NCBI GenBank assembly: GCA_026417155.1
Contig: JAOADU010000057.1
Coordinates: forward strand, 1-38,064
Reading direction: 5' to 3'
Source of the DNA: Bacteroidales bacterium
Lineage (GTDB): Bacteria > Bacteroidota > Bacteroidia > Bacteroidales > GWA2-32-17
DNA: 38,064 nt
The notes under the pieces were generated by a model, which ran no database searches, was not told where the DNA came from, and saw only the letters and a program-made list of their open reading frames with translations. The translations under genes were made by a program, and so were the position numbers. How positions within the stretch are numbered: position 1 is the stretch's first letter; every line of letters starts with the position of its first letter. This document shows, in pieces, positions 18,579-27,384 of the stretch.

Positions 18579-18655
18579 GATTGCCCATGTATTTTCTATG
18601 ATTCACTAAAGTGTAAGTTTGCGCACATTGCTTATACATTCATAAAACAAAAATA

Positions 18656-19579
18656 TTACTCAAAAGGATGATGTTTGTTGAAATCGGGTCGGTAAAATTC
18701 GTAGCTTTCGTATTCTTGAACCCAGCCTTTGTTAAATCCGAGCTCATTCATTTTATTAACAACCATTTCGTATTCATTGGCTTTTAATTTTCGTTGCAAA
18801 TTATGTGGCAAACACAATGCGTCGGGAGGGTAGTATTGCGACATGAGCGACAAAGCAACTCCCGTGCTAATTTCGTTGGCTATAGTTTCTAATACTTTTA
18901 TACTATTGTCAATGTGATTGGGTAAAACAAGATGGCGAATAATTAGTCCACTTTCGGCAATTCCTTCTTCTTCGTTAATAATTAAAGTATTGCCTTTTTG
19001 GTAATACATTTCTTTTATAGCATTTAAAGCAATTTGCGGATAATATGGAGCATTGGAGTAAATGGTAGCTAATGTTTCGTCGGCATACTTAAAATCTGGT
19101 AAATAGATATTTATGTAGGGCTCTAACATTTTAATTGTTTCGGGTTTATCGTAAGCATTGCTATTCCAAACAGTATAAGGATGATATCCGTTGTTCCACA
19201 GTTCTTCAATAATTTCGATAGTTTGCACAACCATGTGCGATGGCGAAACAAAGCCAAGTATATTTATTCCTGTGTCGAGAATGCGTATAATTTGTTTTAC
19301 CACCGATAATGTATCGGTTATTGTTTCTATGGGACTTACATAAGAACTTATTTGATGATTTTGGCAATATAGACAACGTAAATTGCAATGCGAAAAAAAG
19401 ACGTTACAGATACCTTTTTTGCCGCTAATGATGGGTTCTTCGCCACGATGGATGCAAATAGAGGCAATATGTTGCCGATGTGTAGCCCTACAAATACCTA
19501 ATTCTCCTTCAATTCTGTTGACACCACATTCGTGTGGACAGAGCACACAACGTTCATACAATTGTTTATAATTTCCCAT
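18656..19579 (-). CDS. PflX-like radical SAM protein
   Basis: A 307-residue radical SAM protein related to pyruvate formate-lyase activases (PflX/COG1313 group). The N-terminus holds conserved cysteines (CVLCPHECGVNR, then GICRA at 28-32). The radical SAM cluster site is CNLRCLYC (Cys65, Cys69, Cys72). NSNAYDKPETIKML, YLPDFKYADE and LVLPNHIDNS are typical of the group. The ATG at 19579 is chosen over an in-frame start at 19759, because the extra 60 residues would lie inside the antiporter gene and look non-coding. It overlaps the antiporter end by 14 nt. No glycyl-radical enzyme is nearby, so the target is unknown. Confidence 0.85.
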   Translation of the reverse strand: MGNYKQLYERCVLCPHECGVNRIEGELGICRATHRQHIASICIHRGEEPIISGKKGICNVFFSHCNLRCLYCQNHQISSYVSPIETITDTLSVVKQIIRILDTGINILGFVSPSHMVVQTIEIIEELWNNGYHPYTVWNSNAYDKPETIKMLEPYINIYLPDFKYADETLATIYSNAPYYPQIALNAIKEMYYQKGNTLIINEEEGIAESGLIIRHLVLPNHIDNSIKVLETIANEISTGVALSLMSQYYPPDALCLPHNLQRKLKANEYEMVVNKMNELGFNKGWVQEYESYEFYRPDFNKHHPFE

Positions 19580-21560
19580 AATAAAAGTAATGGTATGCTT
19601 TATATATATCGTTTTTACTGCCAATAAGCATAACAATATCGTTTTCTTGAAAAATAAAATTGGCTTGGGGGTTGATGATATATTCTCCATTACGACTGAC
19701 AGCGATAATGGTAGCTCCTGTTTTTTGACGTATTTGTAAGTCTTGAATACTTTTTGCAAGCCAATGAGAATTGTTTTTAATAATTAGCGATATGCTTTCG
19801 AGTGATTTTAAAATATCGTGATGAGGGAACAGGTGTTTTGATGGTTGATGAACTGTTCGTAATACTCGATAACAATTTTGGCGTAAGTTTTCTATAAGTT
19901 CTAAAACAATATTTTTCGGTACTCCATAGTGATGCAGCACACGTGACGAAATTTCGAGCGAAGTTTCAAATTCTTCCGGAATGACTTCATTAGCACCCAA
20001 TGAAATAAGCTCGTCAACTTCGTTTACATAGCGAGTTCGAGCAATAATATACAATTGTTCATTTTCTATTCTCGAAATTTGAACAATTTTACGTGTTGCA
20101 TAAGGATCGGATATGGCAACAACTAAAGTACTAGCATCTTTTATCCCAAATTTATGTAGAACTTCAATATTGGTTGCATCGCCAAAAAATATGGGCTCTT
20201 TATTTTTATGTTTTTTTACGGTTTGAGCATTTAATTCCAAAATAATATAAGGAATCTGTGTAGTTTTAAGCACTTTAACTAAATTACTTCCATTTAGTCC
20301 AAATCCTACAACAATAGTATGATTAGTTAGTTTATGTTGTGCTTGTTTTACGACATATTCTTTATGCGACTTTAGTCTATTGATAGTTTTGGTTGGCAAA
20401 AATTTAAGCAGGTATTCAGAAATGGTTGGAGTACTTAAAATTACAAAAGGTGTAAAAAGCATAGTTAATACCGATGCCGAGAGAATGAGTTGGTATGAAA
20501 AATCGGGTAAAATTCCAGCATAACGCCCTGCAAGAACGAGGACAAAAGAAAATTCACCGATTTGTGACAAGTAAAAACCACTCATTAGTGAAATACGTAT
20601 GCTTTTGTGGCAAATTAAAGTAGCCATAGAGCTACTAATAAGCTTTACAAAGATGATAATAAAAGTTATTGCAGTAATAAGTACAATATGTTCATAAAGC
20701 AATGGCAAATTAATAAGCATTCCAATAGAGATAAAAAACATGCCTAAAAAGCTTTCTTTAAGTGGTAAAATATCGGCAATTGCCTGAACAGAATACTCCG
20801 ATTCGGAAATGACGATACCTGCAAGAAAAGCTCCTAATGCCAAAGACAGGCCCATTTCGTGTGTTAAAAATGCAGTGCTTAAGCTAATTAAAATAGTTGT
20901 AATGATAAATAATTCGCGGCTTCGAGTTTTAGCAATTTCGTGATATAAATATGGAATAATCCATTTAGCAAGCAACAAAACACCAGCAACAACCAATAAC
21001 GATTTTAATATTGTTAATAATATCTCCATCAACGAACTGCTATCTTGCGATAATACAGGAATAAGCAATACAAACCACACAGCAATAAGATCTTGGAAAA
21101 TTAATATACCTAATATATTCCGTCCATGAACAGAATTTATTTCAGCTCTATCCATCATTAATTTTAAAACAATAGCTGTACTGCTAAGTGAAACTATCAT
21201 GCCATAAAACAATGATGTTTGCAATGAGTAATTAAGAAAATATACACAAATAAGAGCAACAATGATGAGGGTAAATACGACTTGCAATGTTCCGCCTAGA
21301 AAAATCTGTCGTCGAAGCGAAGTGAGGTTTTTTAACGAAAATTCCAGTCCAAGGGTAAACATTAATAAAATAACACCAATTTCGGCAAAAAGTTCAATTT
21401 CTTTTGGACTTTTGATAAAACCAAATACATATGGACCTAAAATAATGCCCGAAACTAAAAAACCAACAACAGAAGATATTTTTAATCGTCCTAAAATGTA
21501 TATGACTAAAGCTGAGGTAGCTAAGATAATAACCAATGGCTTTATAAGTTCGGCACCCAT
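19566..21560 (-). CDS. KefB/KefC-type monovalent cation:proton antiporter (CPA2) with RCK domains
   Basis: A 664-residue inner-membrane protein. Residues 1-385 are a Na+/H+-exchanger domain with about 12 membrane segments, including LLMFTLGLEFSLKNL and LALGAFLAGIVISES. Residues about 415-530 form an RCK/TrkA-N domain (TIVVGFGLNGSNLV, ILELN, FFGDATN) that may bind a nucleotide. Residues 575-660 form a TrkA-C domain. It probably exports K+ or Na+ in exchange for H+. It sits between the YgjV-like gene (7 nt upstream) and the overlapping radical SAM gene. Confidence 0.92.
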   Translation of the reverse strand: MGAELIKPLVIILATSALVIYILGRLKISSVVGFLVSGIILGPYVFGFIKSPKEIELFAEIGVILLMFTLGLEFSLKNLTSLRRQIFLGGTLQVVFTLIIVALICVYFLNYSLQTSLFYGMIVSLSSTAIVLKLMMDRAEINSVHGRNILGILIFQDLIAVWFVLLIPVLSQDSSSLMEILLTILKSLLVVAGVLLLAKWIIPYLYHEIAKTRSRELFIITTILISLSTAFLTHEMGLSLALGAFLAGIVISESEYSVQAIADILPLKESFLGMFFISIGMLINLPLLYEHIVLITAITFIIIFVKLISSSMATLICHKSIRISLMSGFYLSQIGEFSFVLVLAGRYAGILPDFSYQLILSASVLTMLFTPFVILSTPTISEYLLKFLPTKTINRLKSHKEYVVKQAQHKLTNHTIVVGFGLNGSNLVKVLKTTQIPYIILELNAQTVKKHKNKEPIFFGDATNIEVLHKFGIKDASTLVVAISDPYATRKIVQISRIENEQLYIIARTRYVNEVDELISLGANEVIPEEFETSLEISSRVLHHYGVPKNIVLELIENLRQNCYRVLRTVHQPSKHLFPHHDILKSLESISLIIKNNSHWLAKSIQDLQIRQKTGATIIAVSRNGEYIINPQANFIFQENDIVMLIGSKNDIYKAYHYFYYGKL

Positions 21561-21567
21561 ATATTAC

Positions 21568-22194
21568 TTATGAAAAACTTGATAATTTTTTTTCAAGAAT
21601 ATTATCGTTGGTTTGACTAAAACCAAATTGCTTTATATAATTATTCCAAATTTTGGAGTGTGTTTTTGCTCGTATAATAAATATCGACTGATTTTTAAGT
21701 TTTTCTTCAATATAACGATATAAGTGTTTTCCATTTTTTAAATCGCGATATTCTTTAATTACATAATCCAAGTCAATCCATAAAACTTTGTTATTATCAT
21801 AATGGGCAAGAAACAATCCTGCAACATGCATATTTCTTAACATTAAAATACAAATATCGTATGAGTTTTGGTTTAATGATAAATTTGGAAAAAATTTATA
21901 AATATCGGTTTGATAATATTCAAGAAACCGTTTAACATAAGGATTGCTTATATCCGTTTCGAGCAATTCGAATGTTTCTTTTACGGTAAAAAATTTGTAT
22001 AAATAATAAACATTGATAATGGTGATAAAACCATTGAGAACGCCTACAGGATACGCTCCTATAATAAACCCGTATGTTGAAAAAATAAATGCCCCAATTG
22101 CATTGAAAATTCTAAATTTAACAACTGATGTCATAGCAATAGATAGGGCAATAATAATAGAAGCTACATAACCTATGATTTCTAAGTAAAACAT
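21568..22194 (-). CDS. YgjV-like membrane protein with C-terminal GNAT-like domain
   Basis: A 208-residue protein. Residues 1-70 form about three membrane helices of the YgjV type (EIIGYVASIIIALSIAM, FRIFNAIGAFIFSTYGF, LNGFITIINVYYLYKFF). The cytoplasmic part from about 95 to the end resembles a degenerate GNAT acetyltransferase fold, with LWIDLDYVIKEYRDLKNGKH and the closing YIKQFGFSQTNDNILEKKL. No clear acetyl-CoA loop (R/Q-x-x-G-x-G/A) is visible, so activity is doubtful. It is the first gene of an operon with the antiporter. Confidence 0.65.
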   Translation of the reverse strand: MFYLEIIGYVASIIIALSIAMTSVVKFRIFNAIGAFIFSTYGFIIGAYPVGVLNGFITIINVYYLYKFFTVKETFELLETDISNPYVKRFLEYYQTDIYKFFPNLSLNQNSYDICILMLRNMHVAGLFLAHYDNNKVLWIDLDYVIKEYRDLKNGKHLYRYIEEKLKNQSIFIIRAKTHSKIWNNYIKQFGFSQTNDNILEKKLSSFS

Positions 22195-22210
22195 ATGTCA
22201 AAACTTTCTT

Positions 22211-22244
22211 CAAAAATACAGCAAATATTTTTGGAAATTACAAA
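22211..22244 (-). promoter_or_regulatory. Promoter for the ygjV-like/antiporter operon
   Basis: On the minus strand TTTG (22241-22244), 22 nt, then TATTTTTG (22211-22218), 16 nt before the ATG. The spacer is longer than at the other promoters here. It overlaps the divergent promoter of the outer-membrane gene. Confidence 0.5.
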
Positions 22245-22260
22245 AGTTGATTTATCTTTG
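22230..22260 (+). promoter_or_regulatory. Promoter for the outer-membrane protein gene
   Basis: TTTG (22230-22233), 19 nt, TATCTTTG (22253-22260), then 29 nt to the ATG at 22290. It is an exact match to the Bacteroidota consensus. Its spacer contains the -33 box of the divergent promoter, so the two could interfere. Confidence 0.75.
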
Positions 22261-22289
22261 TCATATAAATAAATATAAAGAGTTTGAAA

Positions 22290-22907
22290 ATGAGAACATT
22301 AAAATTTGTTGCACTTTTTCTAATGGCAATTTTTGTAAAGAATACAAATGCACAAATAGTTGAAAAAGGTAGTAAACTAATTGATGTTTATTATGGTTGG
22401 CCTAATTTATGGTCGCATACTGCCAAAACCACTTTAACAAACGACAACTCTTATCAGATAGAGATAGGAAGCATCGGCCCTATGGGTGCTCGTCTTGAAT
22501 ATCTTGCATCCGATAAAGTTGGAGTAGGTATCGAGTTTAACTACTCCAATACAAGCGTTTCATGGAGAGAAAATAGTTCTGATGGCAACGGAAATAATGT
22601 AACATACCATTATAAAGTTACAATCCCGAGATATCGGGCAATGTTTTGTTTTAATTTTCATTTTGGAGGCTCCGAAAACTTTGATGCTTATGGCAAATTG
22701 GCAGCAGGTTATGGTTCTTGGGCAATAACTTATAGTACAAACGATCCTACATACAACGACGATCGTATAAATTTTAATTTAATACCTATTTCAATAAGAA
22801 CAGCTATAGGTGCACGCTATTTTATTTCAGATAATTTTCATATCAATGCTGAATTGGGTTTAGGGGGAGGACCTTTAATGGCGTTTGGTATAGGTACTAA
22901 ATTTTAA
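22290..22907 (+). CDS. Outer-membrane beta-barrel protein
   Basis: A 205-residue exported protein. The signal peptide is cleaved probably in TNA/QIVEK. The mature part is a run of alternating amphipathic strands (GARLEYLASDKVGVGIEFNY, YRAMFCFNFHFG, IRTAIGARYFISDNFHINAE), ending GFGIGTKF-like in AFGIGTKF with a terminal Phe. This is the usual form of small OmpW/OmpX-like barrels in Bacteroidota. The ligand is unknown. ATG 22290 is preferred to an in-frame TTG at 22284. It is followed after 5 nt by a small secreted protein gene. Confidence 0.8.
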   Translation: MRTLKFVALFLMAIFVKNTNAQIVEKGSKLIDVYYGWPNLWSHTAKTTLTNDNSYQIEIGSIGPMGARLEYLASDKVGVGIEFNYSNTSVSWRENSSDGNGNNVTYHYKVTIPRYRAMFCFNFHFGGSENFDAYGKLAAGYGSWAITYSTNDPTYNDDRINFNLIPISIRTAIGARYFISDNFHINAELGLGGGPLMAFGIGTKF

Positions 22908-22912
22908 ATTGT

Positions 22913-23272
22913 ATGAACAAAATAATACTTGTTATATGCATGAGCATGTGGTCGCTTTTCATATATGCTCAGCAAAAGACAGAATATTGCATTTTGCGAA
23001 TAGTTAATACACTTAAAACTTCGGGTATAGAATCGAAGCTATCTATTGATATCGGCAATTCAAAAGAACATAGCTTGTACAATATTGTTGAAAACAACAA
23101 AAATGGTTTTGTTATTTTTAAACAAGCTGATGGGTCAACAATAACTATAAAAGATGAAGTAGATTTTCTTGCAATTATTGAAAAATATGGCTTTAGATTA
23201 GTTCAGGTATATACCACATCAATACTCGAAAAATCGTATATCAACTACCTGTTCGAAAAGAAAATACCTTAG
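22913..23272 (+). CDS. Small secreted protein of unknown function
   Basis: A 119-residue protein with a signal peptide (residues 1-19, cleavage in IYA/QQKTEY). The mature part is about 100 residues of mixed strands and helices. I do not recognise a family. A faint feature is the repeated pattern SKLSIDIGNS and ADGSTITIKDEVDFL. It is probably co-transcribed with the barrel gene 5 nt upstream, so it may be a periplasmic partner of it. Confidence 0.7.
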   Translation: MNKIILVICMSMWSLFIYAQQKTEYCILRIVNTLKTSGIESKLSIDIGNSKEHSLYNIVENNKNGFVIFKQADGSTITIKDEVDFLAIIEKYGFRLVQVYTTSILEKSYINYLFEKKIP

Positions 23273-23315
23273 GTAACATAATTTTTTCTACTTTTACACG
23301 TTTTTTGGCTCTAAG

Positions 23316-25244
23316 TTGAAACTATCGGTAGTAATAGTAAATTACAACGTAAAGTTTTTTTTGGCACAATGTCTCAATTCGTTGAAGTTATCTATTGAGG
23401 CATTGGGTCAGGAAACAGAGGTGTTTGTTGTAGATAATCATTCGGTTGATGGTTCGGTTCAACTATTAAAAGAACAGTATCCCTGGGTAATACTAATTGA
23501 AAACACCCAAAATCTGGGCTTTTCAAAAGCCAATAATCAGGCAATATGCAAAGCTACAGGCGAATATATTTTGTTGCTTAATCCCGATACAGTACTCGAG
23601 CAAGATACATTAAAGAAAGTAATTGCATATATGGATGCAAATGCAATGGTGGGAGGTTTGGGAGTTAGGATGATAGATGGGAAGGGAAAGTTTTTGCCAG
23701 AATCGAAACGAGGACTACCGACACCTCAAGTTGCGTTTTTCAAAATAACAGGACTATCGAAACTTTTTCCTCAATCGAAGTACTTTAATCGCTATCATTT
23801 GGGCTATCTTGACGAACATCGTATACACGAAGTAGAAGTATTATCGGGGGCTTTTATGTTGTTACGCAAAAAAGTGCTCGATAATATAGGCTTGCTCGAT
23901 GAAACATTTTTTATGTATGGCGAAGACATTGATCTTTCATACCGTATTTTGCAAGCAGGCTATAAAAATGTGTATTTTCCTGAAACTACCATAATACATT
24001 ACAAAGGTGAAAGTACAAAAAAAGGAAGTATAAATTACGTACGACTCTTTTATTCGGCTATGGCTATATTTGCCGAAAAACATTTCTCATCAAAGCAAAG
24101 CAAAATATTTTCGTTTTTAATAAATTGTGCCATTTGGTTTCGAGCTTTTATAGCTATAGCTAAAAGAATATTTTTACGCATAGCTATTCCATTATTCGAT
24201 TTTATTATTATTCTATTATCATTTTATGCAATTACGTTAATATGGCAGCAAATAAAATTTCATGGCGAAGCATCATATCCACAAGAATTTATTTGGTATA
24301 TCTTGCCAATATACTCGTTACTTATGCTGTTTTCGCTGTATTACATGGGTTTTTATTCAAGTAAGCCATACTGGAGAGATTTGTTTAAGGGATTGGGAAT
24401 GGGAAGTTTGCTTATCTTAAGTTTATATGCACTATTGAGCGAAGATTTAAGATATTCAAGAGCAATTGTTTTACTTGGTTTGGTTACGATTGGGTTGGTT
24501 TTGCCATCAATTCGCTATCTTTTATCAATTACAGGTATTTTTGCTGTGGGTGTGCCAAAAAAGAAAAGAGCCATTATTATTGCATCGTCAGACGAGTATT
24601 TGCGAATTTCACAAGTTCTAACCAAAACAAATGATTATGAATTTTTGCTAAAAGTATCAGCTTTTGGCGCCGATAGGCAATCGGTAGGTAATATTAACGA
24701 TATTGAAGAAATTGTTGAGATACACAAAGCCCATGAAATAATTTTTTCGTCGAAAGAATTAAGTCCAAAATTTATTATTGAGTTAATGACACGATTAAGC
24801 GAAAAGCAATTAGATTTTAAAATCGTTGGCGACGCAGTGATAGGAAGTAAAACAGTATATACCGACGAACCTACTTTCGACATTTATATTAACTCGATAG
24901 CCAAACCATTAAATAAAAGGAATAAACGAATTTTTGATGTGCTTTCGGCATTATTATTGCTTATATTGATGCCGATTTCAATATTTATGGTTAAAAATAA
25001 ATTCCAGTTTTTAAAAAACGTAGTAAACGTTATTTTAGGCAAGCTAACGTGGATAGGTTATGCTCAACCTATCAGTACCGATTTGCCCCGATTGAAACCA
25101 TGTGTTGTACCCGTTAGTTTTTCTACCGACAAACAACATTGTCATGAAATGAATTTGCTTTATGCCAAAGATTTTAAAATGAGTTTCGAGATGGCATATT
25201 TGTATAGAAATTTAAAAAAGTTAGACAGAATTACTGAAAATTAA
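23316..25244 (+). CDS. GT2 glycosyltransferase fused to a membrane and degenerate sugar-phosphate transferase-like region
   Basis: A 642-residue protein. Residues 1-250 are a GT2 domain: KLSVVIVNYN, VFVVDNHSVDGS, NLGFSKANNQAI, LLNPDTVLE (metal-binding acidic motif), VEVLSGAFMLLRK and FMYGEDIDLSYRI. Membrane helices follow at about 285-400. Next is a Rossmann-like segment (KKRAIIIASSDEYLRI to MTRLSEKQLDFKIVGD). The end, KRNKRIFDVLSALLLLILMP, looks like the membrane hairpin of WcaJ-type polyprenyl-phosphate sugar transferases, but the catalytic DE motif and PRPE-type loop are absent. The start is TTG at 23316, directly before the first GT2 strand, with no upstream in-frame ATG close by. The ends overlap the convergent phosphatase gene by 14 nt. 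Confidence 0.85.
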   Translation: MKLSVVIVNYNVKFFLAQCLNSLKLSIEALGQETEVFVVDNHSVDGSVQLLKEQYPWVILIENTQNLGFSKANNQAICKATGEYILLLNPDTVLEQDTLKKVIAYMDANAMVGGLGVRMIDGKGKFLPESKRGLPTPQVAFFKITGLSKLFPQSKYFNRYHLGYLDEHRIHEVEVLSGAFMLLRKKVLDNIGLLDETFFMYGEDIDLSYRILQAGYKNVYFPETTIIHYKGESTKKGSINYVRLFYSAMAIFAEKHFSSKQSKIFSFLINCAIWFRAFIAIAKRIFLRIAIPLFDFIIILLSFYAITLIWQQIKFHGEASYPQEFIWYILPIYSLLMLFSLYYMGFYSSKPYWRDLFKGLGMGSLLILSLYALLSEDLRYSRAIVLLGLVTIGLVLPSIRYLLSITGIFAVGVPKKKRAIIIASSDEYLRISQVLTKTNDYEFLLKVSAFGADRQSVGNINDIEEIVEIHKAHEIIFSSKELSPKFIIELMTRLSEKQLDFKIVGDAVIGSKTVYTDEPTFDIYINSIAKPLNKRNKRIFDVLSALLLLILMPISIFMVKNKFQFLKNVVNVILGKLTWIGYAQPISTDLPRLKPCVVPVSFSTDKQHCHEMNLLYAKDFKMSFEMAYLYRNLKKLDRITEN

Positions 25245-27234
25245 TCCCAATAACCAATACGTCGTCGGTTTGTTGTTCCTTTCCTTTCCACGAGTTAAAA
25301 AAATCTGCAATGATTTCACGTTGTTTTTCAATAGGGAATTTCGATAATGAACGTAAATGTTCAACAAATGAATTAATCATGAGTTTTTGTTTTTTTTCGC
25401 CAAATTGGTCGGGGAAGCCATCGGTAAACAAATATAAAGTGTTGCCTGGTTGCAATATAATACTATCTGTCGAAAAATGTATTTTGCTTTGTTGATAATA
25501 ATTACCAATGCAATATTCGTGATTATTATAAATATTAACTTCGTTATTATGATTTGCTACGGCAAATCGCAGATTAGCTGTTGAATATTCGAGTTTCATA
25601 ATGTTGTGATGTAATTTAAAAACAGCTATTTCCATACTATCATTATTGAAAAACTCAGAATGTTCTGTTTTGTATGAATTCCAATGGGTGTTTAGCCAAT
25701 TTAATATATCCGATGGTGTAGGATCGTTCAAATTCATTATAGCCTGATTTAATAAACTAAAACCTTTTATGCTAACTAAAGCACCTGCGAGTCCATGCCC
25801 TGTACAATCGGCTATAGCAAAATAATGTGTATGATTTATTTGGTGTATCCATGCAAAATCACCGCTAACCAAATGTTTTGGTTTATTGAATATAAAACTA
25901 TGATGAAATGCATGTCGAAATTGATGCTCAAATGGCAATAATGTTTGTTGCAAAAATGCGGCATATTGAAGGCTTTCTGTTATTTGATCGTTCGATTTTT
26001 TGAGCTCTTTATTAAGTTCATTAAGTTGATCGAGAGCAGAATTTAATTCTTCTTTCTGATGAATTAGTTCAATATTTTGCAGTTTTAACATTTTTGCATG
26101 CTTTAAACGAGTAACTACTAATAATATCAATAAAATAAGAATAACAAACAATAATGATGACCCTATAAGTAAAAAGTTTCGTTCTCGAGTGCGTTGTTCT
26201 TCTTTATATCGCAGTTGTTCTATTTCTTTTTCTTTCGATTTTAAGTCGAAACGCATTTGTAAGCGAGCAATTTGCTGAGCAACATCGCTGTTGTACAATG
26301 TATCATTAAGAGCAACATAACGGGATAGGTAATGATAGGCATCTTTGTAGTATTCGAGTTTTTCGTTGGTGTAAGCTAAATTGTAATAACACTTTTTTTG
26401 ATCTTTGTAAAAATCAATAGAATCGGCAATTTTTAAAGCTTTCGAATAATAATTGAGAGCATCCATATATTTTTTCTGCACTTTAGCTAAGTCGCCTAAC
26501 TTAGAAAAAACAAGACTTTGGTAAGACAATATTTGCAATTCCTGAGCGATAGCAAGAGCTTTATTATAAAGAATATACGCTTGATCGAAATTTTCCTTTT
26601 TTGCACTAACGGAAGCAATACCCATGATACTATAAAAAATGCCTTCTTTGTTTTTTAGTTCTTCTTCAATAAGCAAACTACGTTTGTAACAACGGTAAGC
26701 ATCGTTCAAATTGTCAAGTGTTTCATAAATAAGTCCTAAACGATATAAATTATTTAGCATGTGACTTTTTGAATTTGCCTTATCGCTGTATTTTAACGAT
26801 TCTTTATAATATTCGATAGCTTTGGTATATTTTCCTTGTGCATAAGCAACATTGCCCATGTAATTATAAGTTTCGGCAAGTAAAAAATAATCTTTTACAA
26901 ATTTGGCTCTTTCAAAGGCTTTAGAATGATATTCAATAGCAGTCACAAATTCGCCGATATCGCATTTTATAGAGCCCAACAGATTGTATGCTTTTGCCAT
27001 GCCCTGTATAAAATTCGATTGCTCGGCATAAAATAATGCTTTGTTGGCTAATTCGAACGAGAGCTTAGGATGATTTCCTTTGATAGATTGAGCTTTATTT
27101 ATTAAAAATTCGCAGCGTTGCGAATCATTTGTCAATAATTTGCATTGTTGAATAATACTATCAGGAATAAAAATATTGGCTTGCAAGCGAACCCATAACA
27201 AAGTAAAACATATAAATAATATCGGAATTTTCAT
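25231..27234 (-). CDS. TPR-SpoIIE family protein phosphatase
   Basis: A 667-residue membrane sensor-like protein. An N-terminal signal or anchor (1-19) is followed by about seven tetratricopeptide repeats (40-310), which would be periplasmic. One membrane helix lies at about 350-375 (LLIGSSLLFVILILLILLVV), then a coiled coil (380-425). A PP2C/SpoIIE phosphatase domain fills 435-667, with SGDFAW, IADCTGHGLAGALVS, LFTDGFPDQF and QTDDVLVIG providing the metal-binding Asp residues. Such proteins usually dephosphorylate an anti-sigma antagonist or similar Ser/Thr target. No partner gene is in the window. Confidence 0.9.
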   Translation of the reverse strand: MKIPILFICFTLLWVRLQANIFIPDSIIQQCKLLTNDSQRCEFLINKAQSIKGNHPKLSFELANKALFYAEQSNFIQGMAKAYNLLGSIKCDIGEFVTAIEYHSKAFERAKFVKDYFLLAETYNYMGNVAYAQGKYTKAIEYYKESLKYSDKANSKSHMLNNLYRLGLIYETLDNLNDAYRCYKRSLLIEEELKNKEGIFYSIMGIASVSAKKENFDQAYILYNKALAIAQELQILSYQSLVFSKLGDLAKVQKKYMDALNYYSKALKIADSIDFYKDQKKCYYNLAYTNEKLEYYKDAYHYLSRYVALNDTLYNSDVAQQIARLQMRFDLKSKEKEIEQLRYKEEQRTRERNFLLIGSSLLFVILILLILLVVTRLKHAKMLKLQNIELIHQKEELNSALDQLNELNKELKKSNDQITESLQYAAFLQQTLLPFEHQFRHAFHHSFIFNKPKHLVSGDFAWIHQINHTHYFAIADCTGHGLAGALVSIKGFSLLNQAIMNLNDPTPSDILNWLNTHWNSYKTEHSEFFNNDSMEIAVFKLHHNIMKLEYSTANLRFAVANHNNEVNIYNNHEYCIGNYYQQSKIHFSTDSIILQPGNTLYLFTDGFPDQFGEKKQKLMINSFVEHLRSLSKFPIEKQREIIADFFNSWKGKEQQTDDVLVIGINFQ

Positions 27235-27384
27235 AAATCAATACTTAATACTTTACACAAATTTAAAAATACTTTTTATTGTATAATTTTTACTTGTTCA
27301 TAAGTTCTTAAAATTGTTCATAAATAGACGTATTTTATCTCATCAAGATTTATTTTTTTTGCAGAATAAAAAGTTGTTCGTCTT

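Noticed and set aside
18216..18655. tRNA gene or CRISPR repeat in the large gap
   Set aside because: No cloverleaf with a CCA end or TTCGA arm, and no regularly spaced repeats, could be found.
19580..19759. 60-residue N-terminal extension of the radical SAM protein
   Set aside because: It would lie inside the antiporter coding sequence. The conserved family N-terminus begins right after the ATG at 19579.
27241..27384. Promoter pair in the gap between the phosphatase and pseudo-hydrolase genes
   Set aside because: A -7-like TAAATTTG exists on the minus strand (27258-27265), but no -33 box fits it, and the plus strand has only T runs without TAnnTTTG.
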